This document shows positions 11,201 through 23,294 of a stretch of DNA of 64,000 nt, piece by piece. The number at the start of each line of letters is the position of its first letter. Positions within the stretch are counted from its first letter, which is position 1. The translations under genes were made by a program, and so were the position numbers. The notes under the pieces are model-generated. The model saw only the letters and a program-made list of their open reading frames with translations. It did no database searches and had not been told where the DNA came from. This DNA is from Neoconidiobolus thromboides FSU 785 (taxonomy: Eukaryota > Entomophthoromycota > Entomophthoromycetes > Entomophthorales > Neoconidiobolaceae), in the NCBI GenBank assembly GCA_025603075.1, contig MU626347.1, positions 1 through 64,000 on the forward strand, read 5' to 3'.

Positions 11201-12416
11201 GTGAAGTTATATATTGTTAAGTTTCAAGGGTTTTAAATTAGTTGTAAAAAAAAGTTATTATTAATCAAATGATAATAACAATGTTAAGATTTAATAAAAT
11301 CGAATTATGCTGTACTACCTTTATCATAATTTAATTTAATATTTTATGCAGTAAATCATTTAAATTGGTATTATAACTAAATATTTATAATTTACAATTC
11401 CAGATATACTTGTAGTGTTAGCTTATCTATAGAAATTAGTAATGTTATTAGATTATTAAGTTAGCTCTAGTTTAACTTGATTCATTTTTACTAACCTTAT
11501 TTTTAGCATGATTAAATTTATTGTTTATTATAACAATTTTTATACTTTATTTTGAATCATTTAATAAGTCAATATTAAATTAAAACCAGAACATAAATTT
11601 AATAAAGATTGAATAAAAGATAAAAAAAGACGTTGGAATATTTACAACTATATTCACTTTAAATAAACATAAATAAACGATATTAAATTTTTATTTATTT
11701 ACAAAAAAATAAACAATTTAGAAAATATATTTTTAACTTATTTTAACTGTTAATATTAAATTATATGATTTTGATTATAATAAAAAAGCAAATTTGATAG
11801 AATTTAATAAATTCAAAACATAAAATTAATTTTAATTTCAAATATTATTAAAATAAATCATTCTGTTTCATTAATATGTTACTTCAATATTTCACATATC
11901 CCCTTTTTTAATTAATTAAAATTTACCCCAACTAATATATTAAAAAGTTTAAATTTAGATAATAGAAACCATAATTACTAAAATAACTTTTAAAATTTTA
12001 AAATTCATGTTGATATTTTATCCCTGTTATTCTTAATTTTATTTATGTCATTTTTTATTTATAAATTTTTTACATAAATTAACTAAATATAGCTCATTTA
12101 CACATGTATCAAACAAGAAATCAACTAATTTTAATTTCAATTTCATTGATTTTTTATAAATGTTAAATGAAATTACTAATTTAATTACTAATCCCTCCCT
12201 ATCTTTACTATCTTTTCTATCCTCTCTTTATTGATTTTGATTTTCTTTGAATTTTTTTTTACTTGCTGTTATCTTTTATCATCAACTTATTACAACCGTT
12301 TAACTTTCGGTTGTCATTGCAGAATTTGATGCAAGGATTATTCATATCAGTCAATTGATTGGCTAAGTAGCATAAATTTGCCAATTACCCAAGTTTAATT
12401 GCACAATGATCCACCA
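11201..12416. other. AT-rich intergenic region
   Basis: About 1.2 kb with many stops in all frames and no recognisable gene, RNA or repeat copy. It contains the 3' end of the TSC2-like transcript and the promoter of the membrane protein that follows. Confidence 0.6.
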
Positions 12417-12619
12417 ATGGTGCGCTTATCTCCATTAAGAATATTTTTTATTATTATTCTGTTAAAAAAACTCCATTGATACTAAATTTTGTTTGTTTTA
12501 ATTTTTTAATTTTCAACCTTTTTTATATATTTTACCAATCCTTCTATTTATATTTATTGTTATTATTACTATTCAACTCACTTAAAGATACTTCTTTCAA
12601 TTTATACATAAAAAGTGAT

Positions 12620-14337
12620 ATGTACACCGTCAATTTAAAAATAAGAAAACTTGAAAGGAGGATCACTTCAATTCGTAGTGAGTTTAAAGATGAAAGTTAT
12701 TATTTAAACGAAGAAATCATAAAAGAATATCAATCAACTTCTGAGCTGGACTTGACAAAACAATCTTTTCATAATATAAATAAGCGTTCAACGCTAGCTT
12801 CTCAAGGCATAAACAATCCAACCCTTACTTCCGATTTAAACTATTTTAATCAACCCACTATTATGGCTCTATTAGATAATGATGAAGATGCTATTAATAA
12901 CAAAGAATCTCATAAACCTGGTTTGATTATTACTAACTCTCCCACATTAGATGAGAACTCAAAATCAAACTCTCCAACTATTCCAATTGTTTTATCTCTC
13001 TTAGCCTTCATCTGCTTCATTGCTTTATTTATTTTTATTTTTAATAGATTTCGTTCTCGTAGACCTGTAAGTGTACTTTGTTATCTATAATTTATATTAA
13101 TTTATTATATGTTGAGTAAGTTATTAACTGTCTAATTTATAGATTCAATTACACCCTACACCCTTAATTTCATCTGTTGAATTAGACAAACAAAATAGCA
13201 GAGTAATTTTAGCTGCCCATACTCAGATTACTTTATACTAATATCGTATTTTTTTAGAATGGAAAACTCAATTTAGAAAGTTTATGTAATACAATTAAAA
13301 AGCCCTTTTTTCCATCGTTTAACAGGAATAAAGCTAATTCGGAATTAGTGAATAAAAGTCATTTAAATCTAATTCAAGACCAAAAATCCATCCACCAAAA
13401 TGATAGTAAACCAGATATTAGTTTAGGTTTATCAGATATCGAATTAACTGTAATACTACCTTCCCCAACATCAGCAAACTCAATAGAAGTAACAAAAAAA
13501 GCAGCCACTTATAAGGGTAACGATAGCAACAAAGATAATTCTACTCTCCCTACAGACTCTTGGGATCAATATATGTCGATCATCAAGCACAATGAACATT
13601 TACATTTTGAGGATCTTCAATCTTCTCATCCACCACCACCAGCCAACATACCCATCTCTGAACTTTCAAGACATCGTCACCACCCTTCATTACTCGGGTA
13701 TTATTTTAATAGTACTATGGGCGGCATCAACAAGGTTGGACCTTACAATGGAAGTTCAACAACAGTATCAACTGAAGATTTGTTAAAGAATCAATTAAAC
13801 ATGAACAGTAAAGATCGATTTACTAATAATTTGCACAAATTAAATTCACCAACCAAATCCTGTAAAAGCAAATTTAGCCAATCAAATGAATCTCTCGGGA
13901 AACTTAATTCCGAGCTTGTAGTTGATAAAGCAAAAAACTCAATGGAGTTTGGGAATTCAATGAATACCATGGATCTATTAAAAGCAGGAAAAAACAGGCA
14001 AAACTCAACAGAATCTATAACTGACCAACAATTCCTCTTTTCACCCACAGCTATATCTTCATTTGTAAGGAGAAGCTCTGTTGATATCACAAATGATGGT
14101 CCATATAACAGAATACTTCTATCAAGAGAAAATGGAACAAAGAATTCAAAATCTGGTTTATTACAACAATGTAAAAAGAACAAAAATGAGAATACAATAA
14201 GAGAAAATGGAAGTGGACCAAATTTAGATTCCACACTAAATCATTATGGCTTGTCTTCATTTTTTAAGGATTCTTCTCAGCAGATGAGACGTAGAGCTTC
14301 ACTTGCCGAAGGTAAAAACAGACTCCATTTACTGTGA
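12620..14337 (+). CDS. Single-pass membrane protein with long Ser/Asn-rich cytoplasmic tail
   Basis: Not recognised as a known family. Three exons (12620-13066, 13143-13202, 13258-14337) give 528 residues from the first in-frame ATG. The second intron has a clear TACTAA branch site. Residues ~1-118 are polar and partly charged. A transmembrane helix (IPIVLSLLAFICFIALFIFI) follows near 121-142, then basic residues (FRSRRP) that mark the cytoplasmic side. The C-terminal ~370 residues are rich in Ser, Asn, Lys and Pro, with a Pro run (HPPPPAN) and RRRAS/RRSS motifs that could be kinase targets. The 5' end is uncertain: an ATG at 12417 opens a signal-like peptide (MVRLSPLRIFFIIILL) and would join in frame by removing ~155 bp ending just before 12617. 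That would make a type I plasma-membrane protein, perhaps a sensor or adhesin. This is inference. Confidence 0.6.
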
Positions 14338-14564
14338 ATATAAGTCATAAAGTAGTCTAAAGAATTATAATGCCGTTTTAGTCGTATGTTGTAAAAAGAG
14401 TAAGGTTATTGAATAGTTTAATACTATCATATGTAAATAGTTTTAAATGTTAGAATTTTGAAAGGTTGCATAAACTCAATAGAAAAGACTAAGTTAAAAT
14501 CCAAGTTAAATCCAAGTTATTGTTTAAAAAAAGAAGTATTTTTACCATTATTTAAACTCAATAA

Positions 14565-14668
14565 ATGGGAATGTTTTTCTGACTTCATCACTTTTTCGAT
14601 TTCTTAAGCACTATTTAAGTGGAAAAATTGTTAGTAAAGTTCTTAAATACAAAAATACATCCCTAAAT
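14565..14668 (-). mobile_element. MITE-like foldback element, copy 4
   Basis: Begins AATGGGAATGTTTTTCTG and ends AAAAATACATCCCTAAAT. The core TTTTTCGATTTCTTAAGCAC is in the reverse orientation. It lies between the convergent ends of the membrane protein gene and the EBP gene. Confidence 0.85.
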
Positions 14669-14805
14669 GTTAGTTTATAAATTCTCTCTTTTTATTATTA
14701 TCTTAACAATTTGTCCTAAATAAAAAAGAATCATTGTATTGTAAATTTTATTTTATTTTGTATTTCAATAATTATCAGTTAATAATTAAGGAGTATCATT
14801 TTCTT

Positions 14806-15528
14806 TTACTGCTTCTTGGTCTTCTTACTTCCACCATCCACTTCTTTCACTTTATCCAATATGTCTAAAGCAATAGTGCCTGATTGAATAATAAAACAGG
14901 TTGGAATGACTAACCATATAGCATTCATGAAAACAAAATAAGCCCAAAAATAAAAGGGTTCTGGACGAGTATGAGGGGCACCTTCAAATAAAGTGGTCAT
15001 ATAATAAAGTACATCCCCATAAATTTGACCTACTGATACAACCACAATGAATAAATGACGTCTGCTATCTTGATGGTAAACCATATAAGCAATTAAATAA
15101 CAAATTGGACCCCAAGCAAACTAAAGAAAATAAGAGATTTATATTGGAAAAAAAGGTATTTTGAAAAATAAACTTACTGCTGTAATAGCTTCCATGAACA
15201 AAACAAAAGGATCAGAAGATAAATATCTAGAATCCGATAAAGCATACTCTTTCCACAATTCACCAAATAGAGTGGAATGTCCAGCTAAAGTTTTGTGGAA
15301 GACTGTAAAGTACCCTTCGAAAAAAAAATGGATACTACCGGATGCCAAAAACCATAAAAAGGCTAATTGATGAGAGAGTTTTTGAGTTTTTTTCTGAATT
15401 ATTAAGTATGCTGGGAGAAGGAGAGAGCCTAAAACTAAGGCAAACATGGAGACTAAATAGATAGTATCTCCTTCATTCTTTTTGTAATGTGGTAATAATA
15501 GGTTGACTGGGTAGTACGGGTGGCTCAT
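14806..15528 (-). CDS. EBP: EBP-type sterol delta8-delta7 isomerase
   Basis: A 221-residue protein in two exons (15178-15528 and 14806-15120), close to the 230 residues of human EBP. EBP enzymes move the sterol ring double bond from C8 to C7 in the ER membrane. Four membrane segments are visible. The family's key residues are in place: His67 and Glu71 in GSIHFFFEGYF, Glu113 in FMEAITA, and Asn183 with Trp186 in FMNAIW, the same N-x-x-W spacing as human Asn193/Trp196. The C-terminus is Lys-rich (GGSKKTKKQ), which suits ER retention. Many fungi do this step with the unrelated Erg2, so an EBP here is of phylogenetic interest. Whether an ERG2 is also present in the genome is unknown. Confidence 0.9.
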
Positions 15529-15808
15529 TTTTTGAGTTTTTTTTGAGAAGATTAAAATTTGAAAAAAAATTTATGAACAGATTTTAATCATTCTGGAGTT
15601 TTTATGTTACAAAATGGTACGATTTTTAATTTGTTAATTTAAAGTACGATTTTATGATATATAGATTTTATTCTTTGTTGATTAAAATTTTAGTATTGAG
15701 AATAATAAAATCCACTATTAAATAACAGTTTAAAGAATCTCGGAATAATCTTGATTTTTAAACTAACATGTTGAAAGTCAAGGTCTTTCCGATGTTTATT
15801 TTTAAAAA

Positions 15809-15914
15809 TATGGGGATGTATTTTTGTGTTTAAGATTTTTACTAACAAATTTTCCGCTGAAATAGCGCTTAAAAGGAGGAAAAAGTAATGAAATCAAAAA
15901 AATCATCCCCATAT
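15809..15914 (+). mobile_element. MITE-like foldback element, copy 5
   Basis: A good reference copy: starts TATGGGGATGTATTTTTG and ends AAATCATCCCCATA. Both ends sit on TA, as expected of TA target-site duplication. Plus-oriented core. Confidence 0.9.
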
Positions 15915-16410
15915 GTTAAGATTAGAATACTCAGAGTTGGAGAAAATATGCCCTTTTTCAAAGCTTTGGACTGCGTGGCCAATCTAGTAATTTGAGTTTA
16001 ACACTAAGATAAAATACAGAGCTACATGTTTATCTTACGACTGTCCAATATTAAATATAATGATTCTTAGGACGATTAACTACTTTAAGGCTTAACAAGT
16101 ATGTTTTTATGTAAACTTAACTATCAATTTTTAATTTCTAAGCTATTTAAGAAATGGTCAGAATTTAATGCAAAAATTGGATTCCAAGGTTCAAACAAAA
16201 ATCAAGCATCTTTTTTGAAACAGAGGGTGCATTATTATTAAAACTAACATTAAGAAAATTTAAAAATTAAATAAGAAAATATTTAAAAAAGGTTAACATT
16301 TCAAAAAGATAGATTTATTGAATAAGATACAGATTAGAAACTAAAATACAATAAAAAAGTATTTGGTATACAACTTAAAATTAAAAGTATTAAACTTAAA
16401 ATTCAAAACA

Positions 16411-18300
16411 TTAATAATCTTCCCTCGAATATTGTTTATCTACTAAGATCTCATGATGAAAAAGTTGTTGTTGTTCAGCTGACGCATGCATATACCAAAG
16501 CTCGGCAAATTCTTGAAGTAGAGTGGCCAACCCACGTAAGTAACCATGATCGGTCCCATTTGTTGATGGTGGGTAACTGGGGCTAGGATATTTGGTACCA
16601 ATATGACCTAATTCTTCCAGGTACATAGAAGGATGAACACAGTTAGCAAAATCAATAATTTTAATATCAATTTGATTATAAGAAGGTGAAGTTGGTTCTC
16701 CATCATAAATTAATAACAAACTACTAGCATAAAGTCGATACCCATCTAATGTTCTTACAATTTCAAATAACTGACGGAGCTTGGCTATTAAACTAGGTAA
16801 TAGATGAACTAGTAATTTATCCCCATCATGTAAATAATCTATTAAAGATTGACGAAAGGAATTAGTTGATAATTTACGCCCATAATATTTATCATGAAAT
16901 ATATACTTTTTTAAGGCTGACTTATAAATCTATATAAAATTAATATATTTAAATATACGAATAGTGTAAAAAATAGAATAAATTACCTGCATACCACATA
17001 CTCTCACACCTAACGCTTTACTAGTAGATTTTTCACATTTCTTCATTTGACTTTCTCTTTTTTCTGGTGTTGCATAAATCCCGTACTGCCTTGTTCCCAT
17101 CTTTAAATCTAAAATACAAGGTGATTTGATATTATAAGTCAAATCTTTTAAAAGTAAAAATTGATGTATTTTATTTATTGAACTAGAAGAACAAAACTTA
17201 TCCATTGTAGAACGATAAATTTCCATAGACCATGGATTCAATAATGGGGTAGATATTTGGCTAAGCGAACCATTCGAATCATTGTCCTCAAACATCGCAT
17301 CTTTATTGGTAATTAATGTAGGTAAAGAAGATTCCAGATCTTCCATATGAAATAATTCTGTGTCTTCATCTAAAGACATGTCTTGGCTGTTCATTTTTTT
17401 AATTGGTATACTTAATGGGTGTCTTTGAGTTGGAAGCTCTAAACGATCAGCATCAAGACTAACAAGTGAATTTTCATCATCAGATGTATCATAAGGTGGG
17501 CGATCATCAAAAGAAGATCCTAATCGAATTTCACTCTTTTTAACTCTCATCAAAGGTGATTTTGAACTAGATAAGTTATTTTCTGGCAAAGATTCGTCAA
17601 AAGAATGACGGCGACGAGCCTGTCTATTTCCATGTCTTAATCTACGTCGTGTAGATGAATTTTTACGTGCTAGTAGAGAAGGGGAATAAGCTTCTAGGAA
17701 AATTTCTTCTTTAAGCTGTTTATTTGCTTTAGTAACACCAGGTGAATCAAAGTCATTTTTTATAGGTAAAGAACCTAAAAACTTTTTTAAAAGGTGTTCG
17801 GGTACAATATGACGATTTTTTTCAAATTGTACTTCTGGGATAATTTTACTGTTAGTATTATTAAAGGTCACATTTAAAACTCCTAAGTAAGATGAAGTAA
17901 ATGGCAATATTTCCGGATGTGTTTCCTCAAAGTGCTCATACATATTTTTTTCATGCTCAACTAACGGCTTACACACTGCTTTAGGTGAAAATCTTAACAA
18001 TGAGGCATGGCCTCCAACTTGGTTTTGAAAGGGGTATAAAGGTACAGAGGGTGGAGAATAAGTATCAGAATCAAATTCGTCTGATTCATTATCTGTTAAG
18101 GAAGGACTTTCTCCAGCATCTGAAGCATCTGCTGTATCAAAATATTCATTTATATAATCTTTGTTTAATGCAGATTTTTCTATTATCTTTTTTGAAGAGT
18201 TTGAGTTTGATATATTAGAATTCGAACTTGCATTTGATTGTAAGCTATTGTTTTCTATCCTGAAAGGTAGATTTGAATTAGTATTTGGAATTGAAGACAT
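16411..18300 (-). CDS. KCS1: Inositol hexakisphosphate kinase (IP6K/Kcs1 family)
   Basis: A 610-residue protein in two exons (16987-18300 and 16411-16929). It belongs to the inositol polyphosphate kinase family, which in the Kcs1 branch phosphorylates IP6 to the pyrophosphate IP7. The signature PxxxDxKxG is present as PCILDLKMG at 394-402. Further on are SLLLIYDG, and IDFANC, which carries the metal-binding Asp. The N-terminal ~330 residues are low-complexity and Ser/Asp/Asn-rich with a basic patch (RRRLRHGNRQARRRH), as is usual for the long regulatory N-termini of fungal Kcs1 proteins. The C-terminal half resembles IP6K more than the short IPMK. An upstream in-frame ATG at 18339 exists, but the one at 18300 (MSSIPNTNS) fits a cytosolic start better. 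Confidence 0.88.
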
Positions 18301-19388
18301 GATTGTTTGATAAATCATAAGGTGAATAAAAGAAAACAAAAAGAATTGTTAGTATTTTCAGGTTTAAATATTAACAGAAAGTCACTTGATTGGAGAATAG
18401 TTTTAATACCATATGATTGGCTACATATGAAGTAACCAATATGATTTACCCAATAATAAGCATGGCTAACTCTTAGAAATATGCAGAAAAAACACCACTT
18501 TGTGTGAACCTATCATATATGCATGTGCAGTAAAATTGAAAGAATATATTGGATAAAGAATAAAAGATTCTGTAAGGATGTAATGCATAGACTTAATTTT
18601 GATAAATTAAGAAAACAGTTTTAAATTATTTCAATAGGTAATTTAATTTAATATTAGTATTCTGTAGATACATACCAATTTATTCACTACCACATTCTTA
18701 ATAAAATCTAAGCACCCTTAATAAAAGTTACATTTTATTTCTATATTTTTTAAAATGGTTTGTAATTACATTTAATATTTATTTATAAATATTACTTTCA
18801 ATTTTAACATGAATATAAAAGCAAAGTTACAAACTACAAAGATATAACGTTATATTGAATAAAGTTATTATCAAGAGCTGCGGTAAATTTTTTGATAGCA
18901 ATTGCTAATTAAGCTACAAAATAATGGTTGAGTTTAAAATAAAATTGATTTTGATTTTTTCTAAAACTTAACCACTGATAGTTGTAGTGTTAGTGATTAT
19001 TACTTTAAATGGAATATATGTATAATATCAGTTATTTGTATTTAGCTTAAATGTTTATTAAGTCTAAATAGATAGATGATATATATTATGAGATATAACT
19101 GATACCTTTTAAATAGGCATTAAAGGTATATACAATAGGATATAAATTCAAACCTATACTATTGTTTATAAAAAAGTAAGGATTAAAAATTTATAATAAA
19201 AAATTATTAGCCTAAAGTTTATCAATCAAATAAGTCTCTATTAACAATTTGAAATGATGATTTGGAATATATCTTGGAATTTAGCGTCATATTAGTTTGT
19301 TGAATATCTTCAATAGTATTATACATTGAATAATAACAATACAGTTAGCCAAATAGTGCATATGAAAATTAAATTAAATTAATGAAAT

Positions 19389-19535
19389 CGGTTACATTTA
19401 GATGTCTTCGTTTTTATTTCAATCTGACGCAAATTTTTTTATGATAAGTGTATTGACAAAACATTTTATATAATTTATATTCAATGTAAAAAAATTATCA
19501 ATAAATTAAAATAAAACGAAGACATCTAATGTAAC
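19389..19535. mobile_element. Inverted-repeat element unrelated to the main MITE family
   Basis: The left arm GGTTACATTTAGATGTCTTC (continuing CGTTTTTATTT) is matched by an inverted right arm ending AGACATCTAATGTAACC. The arms are about 29 bp with a single-base offset, around an AT-rich centre of some 90 bp. Only one copy is seen in this window. The length, long near-perfect arms and lack of coding capacity suggest a MITE or a solo foldback element. Confidence 0.6.
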
Positions 19536-19651
19536 CAGTTCTGTTAGTTTAACTCGGAGTTAGCAATTTAGGCATTTTTAGGCATTTTATATTATTTTAT
19601 ACTTTATACTTTATACTTTATGTTTAATATTTAATATTTAATATTTAACAT

Positions 19652-19749
19652 TTGAGGATGTATTTTTGTTTGAATTTTATTAATAATCTTTCCGCTCAAA
19701 TAGGGTTTGAAAAATGAAAAAGTGATAAAGCTAAAAAAATATCCCTATT
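19652..19749 (+). mobile_element. MITE-like foldback element, copy 6
   Basis: Begins GAGGATGTATTTTTGTTTG and ends AAAAAATATCCCTATT. The core is slightly shortened (GAATTTTATTAATAATC, then TCCGCTCAAATAGGG). Plus orientation. Confidence 0.8.
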
Positions 19750-20183
19750 TGCATTTTATATTAATGTTTTGCAAATATATCACGTAGTATTACATAGAAT
19801 TATCAATCTTTTCAAAAATTTCAAATACTCAAAGGAGTTTATGTTTATTCAATGAAAAGAAATCTGATAAAGTTACTGAAAGGAAAGAGTCAAAAAGTGA
19901 TGATACTCGCAGGTAGGGGGAGTTTACCTATAAAACTATTAAACTCATGATCAATTCTAAAAAAAATAATATGAACCTTTATTAGAGAAATAGTATCATT
20001 GTTAAAATTAAATTTAGAAAATAAAATAGCTAGTTATAAAATTAAATATATATAATTTACTAAACGTATTTTACAATAGAAAACAGAAATAACAACAGTT
20101 ACGGAATTTAAATAAAATCATTGTATAAAATTTAAACCCAATTTTAGATCTTTTTTACCTCATGAGTTTAATAAAAAAGTAAT

Positions 20184-20289
20184 ATATGGGGATGTGTTTT
20201 TTCATTTAAGAATTTTACTAACAATCTTTCCACTTAAATAGCGCTTAAAAGATGGAAAAAGTAATGAAATCAAAAAAATATCGCCATAT
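20184..20289 (+). mobile_element. MITE-like foldback element, copy 7
   Basis: Begins TATATGGGGATGTGTTTTTT and ends AAAAAATATCGCCATATA. Plus orientation. Copy 8 lies ~200 bp downstream in the opposite orientation. Confidence 0.88.
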
Positions 20290-20492
20290 ATTATTATAAG
20301 TTATATTATTGATGATAGATTTATGGAAACCATTAAATAAAAGCAACCAAACTTACCTTTATGAAATTATTTAAATATTGACAAAATACACGTTTATAAA
20401 GTAAAAGTGATAGTAATATCCTAATAAATTTAAGTTATGGTCAAATAAGTGGAAAAAGTTGCACATTAAAAGCATATAAAACTTAGACTATA

Positions 20493-20597
20493 TATGGGGA
20501 TGTTTTTTTTGATTTCATTACTTTTGTATTTTTTAAGTGCTATTTGAATGGAAAAATTGTTAGTAAAATTCTTAAACACAAAAATATATCCTCATAT
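20493..20597 (-). mobile_element. MITE-like foldback element, copy 8
   Basis: Begins TATGGGGATGTTTTTTTTG and ends AAAAATATATCCTCATAT. Reverse orientation. It sits just beyond the 3' end of the NDUFAF4-like gene. Confidence 0.88.
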
Positions 20598-20667
20598 TCA
20601 ATATTCTAAATGACAATTTCTAAAGATAATTTTAATTGTGTTAAAACCAGTCTAATAACCATCCAGC

Positions 20668-21268
20668 TTATTCTTTAATATGAACAATATCACAAGGTTT
20701 GACATGCTTTAAAAGCGCTTTAATCGTTTCCTCACTTAATTTGTATTCCTGTGCCAATTCAGCCTCGATGCCTTCTCTATAATTTAAATGAGCTTTTCTA
20801 ATGAGGTCATTAAATTCAATTGGTCTAATAGTGGCGTTTGGACGTTTCAAATTAAATATAACTGTTTCTTCTGCATTCTTATCACCTTCTTCTTGAATTT
20901 TACGGTTTTTTAAGATTTTTAACATATTACCCTTAATATTAATAAATCATAAATTTATAAGATGTATACAAATGCTATTACCTGTCCTTTTGTTTTTAAG
21001 TAGTCTATGCTCTTTTGATTTTCAGTAGGCTTATTAAACTTTTTTAACCTCTCAAACAGCTCGGCTGTTTTTCATTAGTCATTTAATTCTTGAATGAGTT
21101 ATCATGCTTACCTTGCTCTTTTTCACTTGGCTCTGAATACTTGCCTTTAAATTTTGGATCTATTCTATCTCTGGAGAAAGCCTCTTTGCTGGGTAAGCTC
21201 GAGCCTTTGTTTAAGTTTTTAACTTCGGTTGGTAATTTTCTTATCGTCTTTGATGCTTTATTTCCCAT
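20668..21268 (-). CDS. NDUFAF4: NDUFAF4-like mitochondrial complex I assembly factor
   Basis: A 167-residue protein in three exons (21112-21268, 20982-21064, 20668-20931), close to the ~175 residues of human NDUFAF4, which helps assemble the membrane/Q-module part of respiratory complex I. The start MGNKASK is a strong N-myristoylation motif. The C-terminal ~50 residues (IRPIEFNDLIRKAHLNYREG, then LAQEYKLSEETIKALLKHV) match the family's conserved end in pattern: a short helix, then xxEYxLxxxxxxxLLKxxxxxxI. The middle is Lys/Glu-rich. I judged homology from pattern and length, so a profile search should confirm it. Its presence implies that this organism keeps complex I. Confidence 0.65.
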
Positions 21269-23294
21269 TTTAAAAAAATTAAGTTTATAAAACTCATTTT
21301 TGACTTTGAATTCATAATTTAAGTGCCAAATAGATGATGCTATTGGCTAACTGGAATTTTTAATACTCAATCGAAGTAATTATATTTTTAATTTTTCCTT
21401 TCTATTTAGTATAAACCTTGATTTATTAAGACCCCTAAATGACCTAGGTATGCTCTTCAAAGAGGCTATCAATGAGTATGATTCCTAAATATGAAGTTAT
21501 ATAGTTCCTAAATTGTATTTATAATATTGAGAGTAGCAGCATTTTTGTATACAATAGGAAACATTAAAGGGTAAGTCTAAAGGATTTATAAATAAATGAC
21601 AGTTCATGTTTATAGTGTGCAAGTCTATGATTTACTGATATAACATCAGGTTGGAACAATAATCCCAAGCTTTATTTGCCTTGGCTTATAAAATTATAAT
21701 AAGTTATAAGGAAAACCAATAAATTTAATCTTTTACAATTAACTTTCATAAAGTAACAAAATTGATATTATTTTTATAAAAGACAATATTAGATGGTGTT
21801 AATCAAACACCAAATAAATGGTTCCTAAAACATAAAAATAGGGACTCCTTTACTTATTTTTCTTTGTTATATGATCATAATAACTATATTATCACCCTAG
21901 TTAAATTCACTGAAAAATGATGGTGCTGTTAATCTCTGCATCTTAGATAGCAAAATACACGCTTTGTTTGATATATCAACTCCTGGAAGTTAAGGTTTAT
22001 TAATATAATTTCATAATTTGTACTAAAATCCACAAGAGGTTTAAACTTATTTTAGTAAACTTATATTTTACTTTTATTTTACTACTGCACTTTCTTATGA
22101 GAGCACTAAGAGCGCTTTATTTGATCTTTATAACAAAATAAATAAAGGTTATAATATAGTTTATCTTAAAATTAACAACCATAAAATAGGAAACTTGTAA
22201 AGTAATTAAATAAAGTTCTTAAGCGTTATATTAACACTTATGACATATTTGATATTAAGACTCATAAGCAGTTATGATATTTATCAAGTTTTATAAATGA
22301 GGATGTTTTTTTGACTTCATTACTTTTTCCATTTTTTAAGCGCTATTTGAGTGGAAAAATTGTCAGTAAGATCCTTAAACAAAAAAATATATCCCCAAAT
22401 GTTATTATCCACAATTCGAAATTTTTTATAACCATTGTTGTTTTGCCTTTAATACAAATATCTTATAGTGGATATGACCTGAAAAACTATAAAAACTACT
22501 TATTTAGTATTATTTGGGTACTTTGTATACTTTTATTTATGTAGATCTTATTCTGATAGTCAATCCAGCTTTCATATTTACTAATAATATTTTCTAACTA
22601 CATTTAAAAAATCAAATGACTATAAATTAATACTTACATAAATAACAAATACTATGGATTAGCTTTCTGACATTAAATTCAGTGCTAACATTTATTAATT
22701 TAATGCCAATTTTGAAACAAATAAATAATTAACATGTATGATAAAAGAGTTTATATTTAATATAAATTACCGTTTTTATTTTAAACCATAATATACTTTT
22801 TGTATCAAGGGATTATTTGATTTAGTTAGTTTACCTATATTTTATAAATTTATCTCAGGTTTATATTTAATTTGTACAAATTCGAAGAACCAACTTCATA
22901 TATCCACTAAAAGATATCAGTTACTTAAATATATCATATTTTAAGCATTTTAAATAGTAATGACTTATAAATTTACTAGTATGTACAAAAGTTAGATTAA
23001 TTTCTTCAAAAATGATTAACAAATTTAACACTGATTAAACTTTCAAATATAACTCTAGGTTAATACTAACAAAAAGCATTTACCAAAAGTAAGTATAACA
23101 TAAATACCAAGCCTCTTGTAGCCTGTTCAAAAAATTATCTTTTCAAATATTCTTACTAAACAATCCTAAAACAATAAATATAAACGTATTCTCTTACCAA
23201 AATAAAAATATAAAAAATCTTTCAATTTAACTTGCTTAAGGTTAGTTGATTAAGTTAGTTGTACTTTTATGTTATTTTAATGGGGTTGTTGAAT
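21269..23294. other. AT-rich intergenic region
   Basis: About 2 kb without a credible gene. A 77-codon open frame at 22311-22544 is mostly the foldback element (copy 9) read through and is not taken as a gene. Confidence 0.6.
22296..22400 (-). mobile_element. MITE-like foldback element, copy 9
   Basis: Begins AATGAGGATGTTTTTTTGAC and ends AAAATATATCCCCAAAT. Reverse orientation with an intact TTTTTAAGCGCTATTTGAG core. Confidence 0.88.

Larger units (their letters stand above)
18301..20667. other. Repeat-rich intergenic region
   Basis: About 2.4 kb without a recognisable gene. It holds three copies of the foldback element and one unrelated inverted-repeat element (listed separately). There is also a short run of decaying direct repeats (TTTAATATTTAATAT and TACTTTATACTTTATAC) at about 19595-19650. 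Confidence 0.6.

Noticed and set aside
13791-14234. 147-codon antisense frame within the membrane protein gene
   Set aside because: Shadow of the real coding frame. The sense frame continues across two well-formed introns.
22311-22544. 77-codon open frame on the plus strand
   Set aside because: Its first half is foldback element copy 9 read through. The same sequence occurs in other copies without an open frame.
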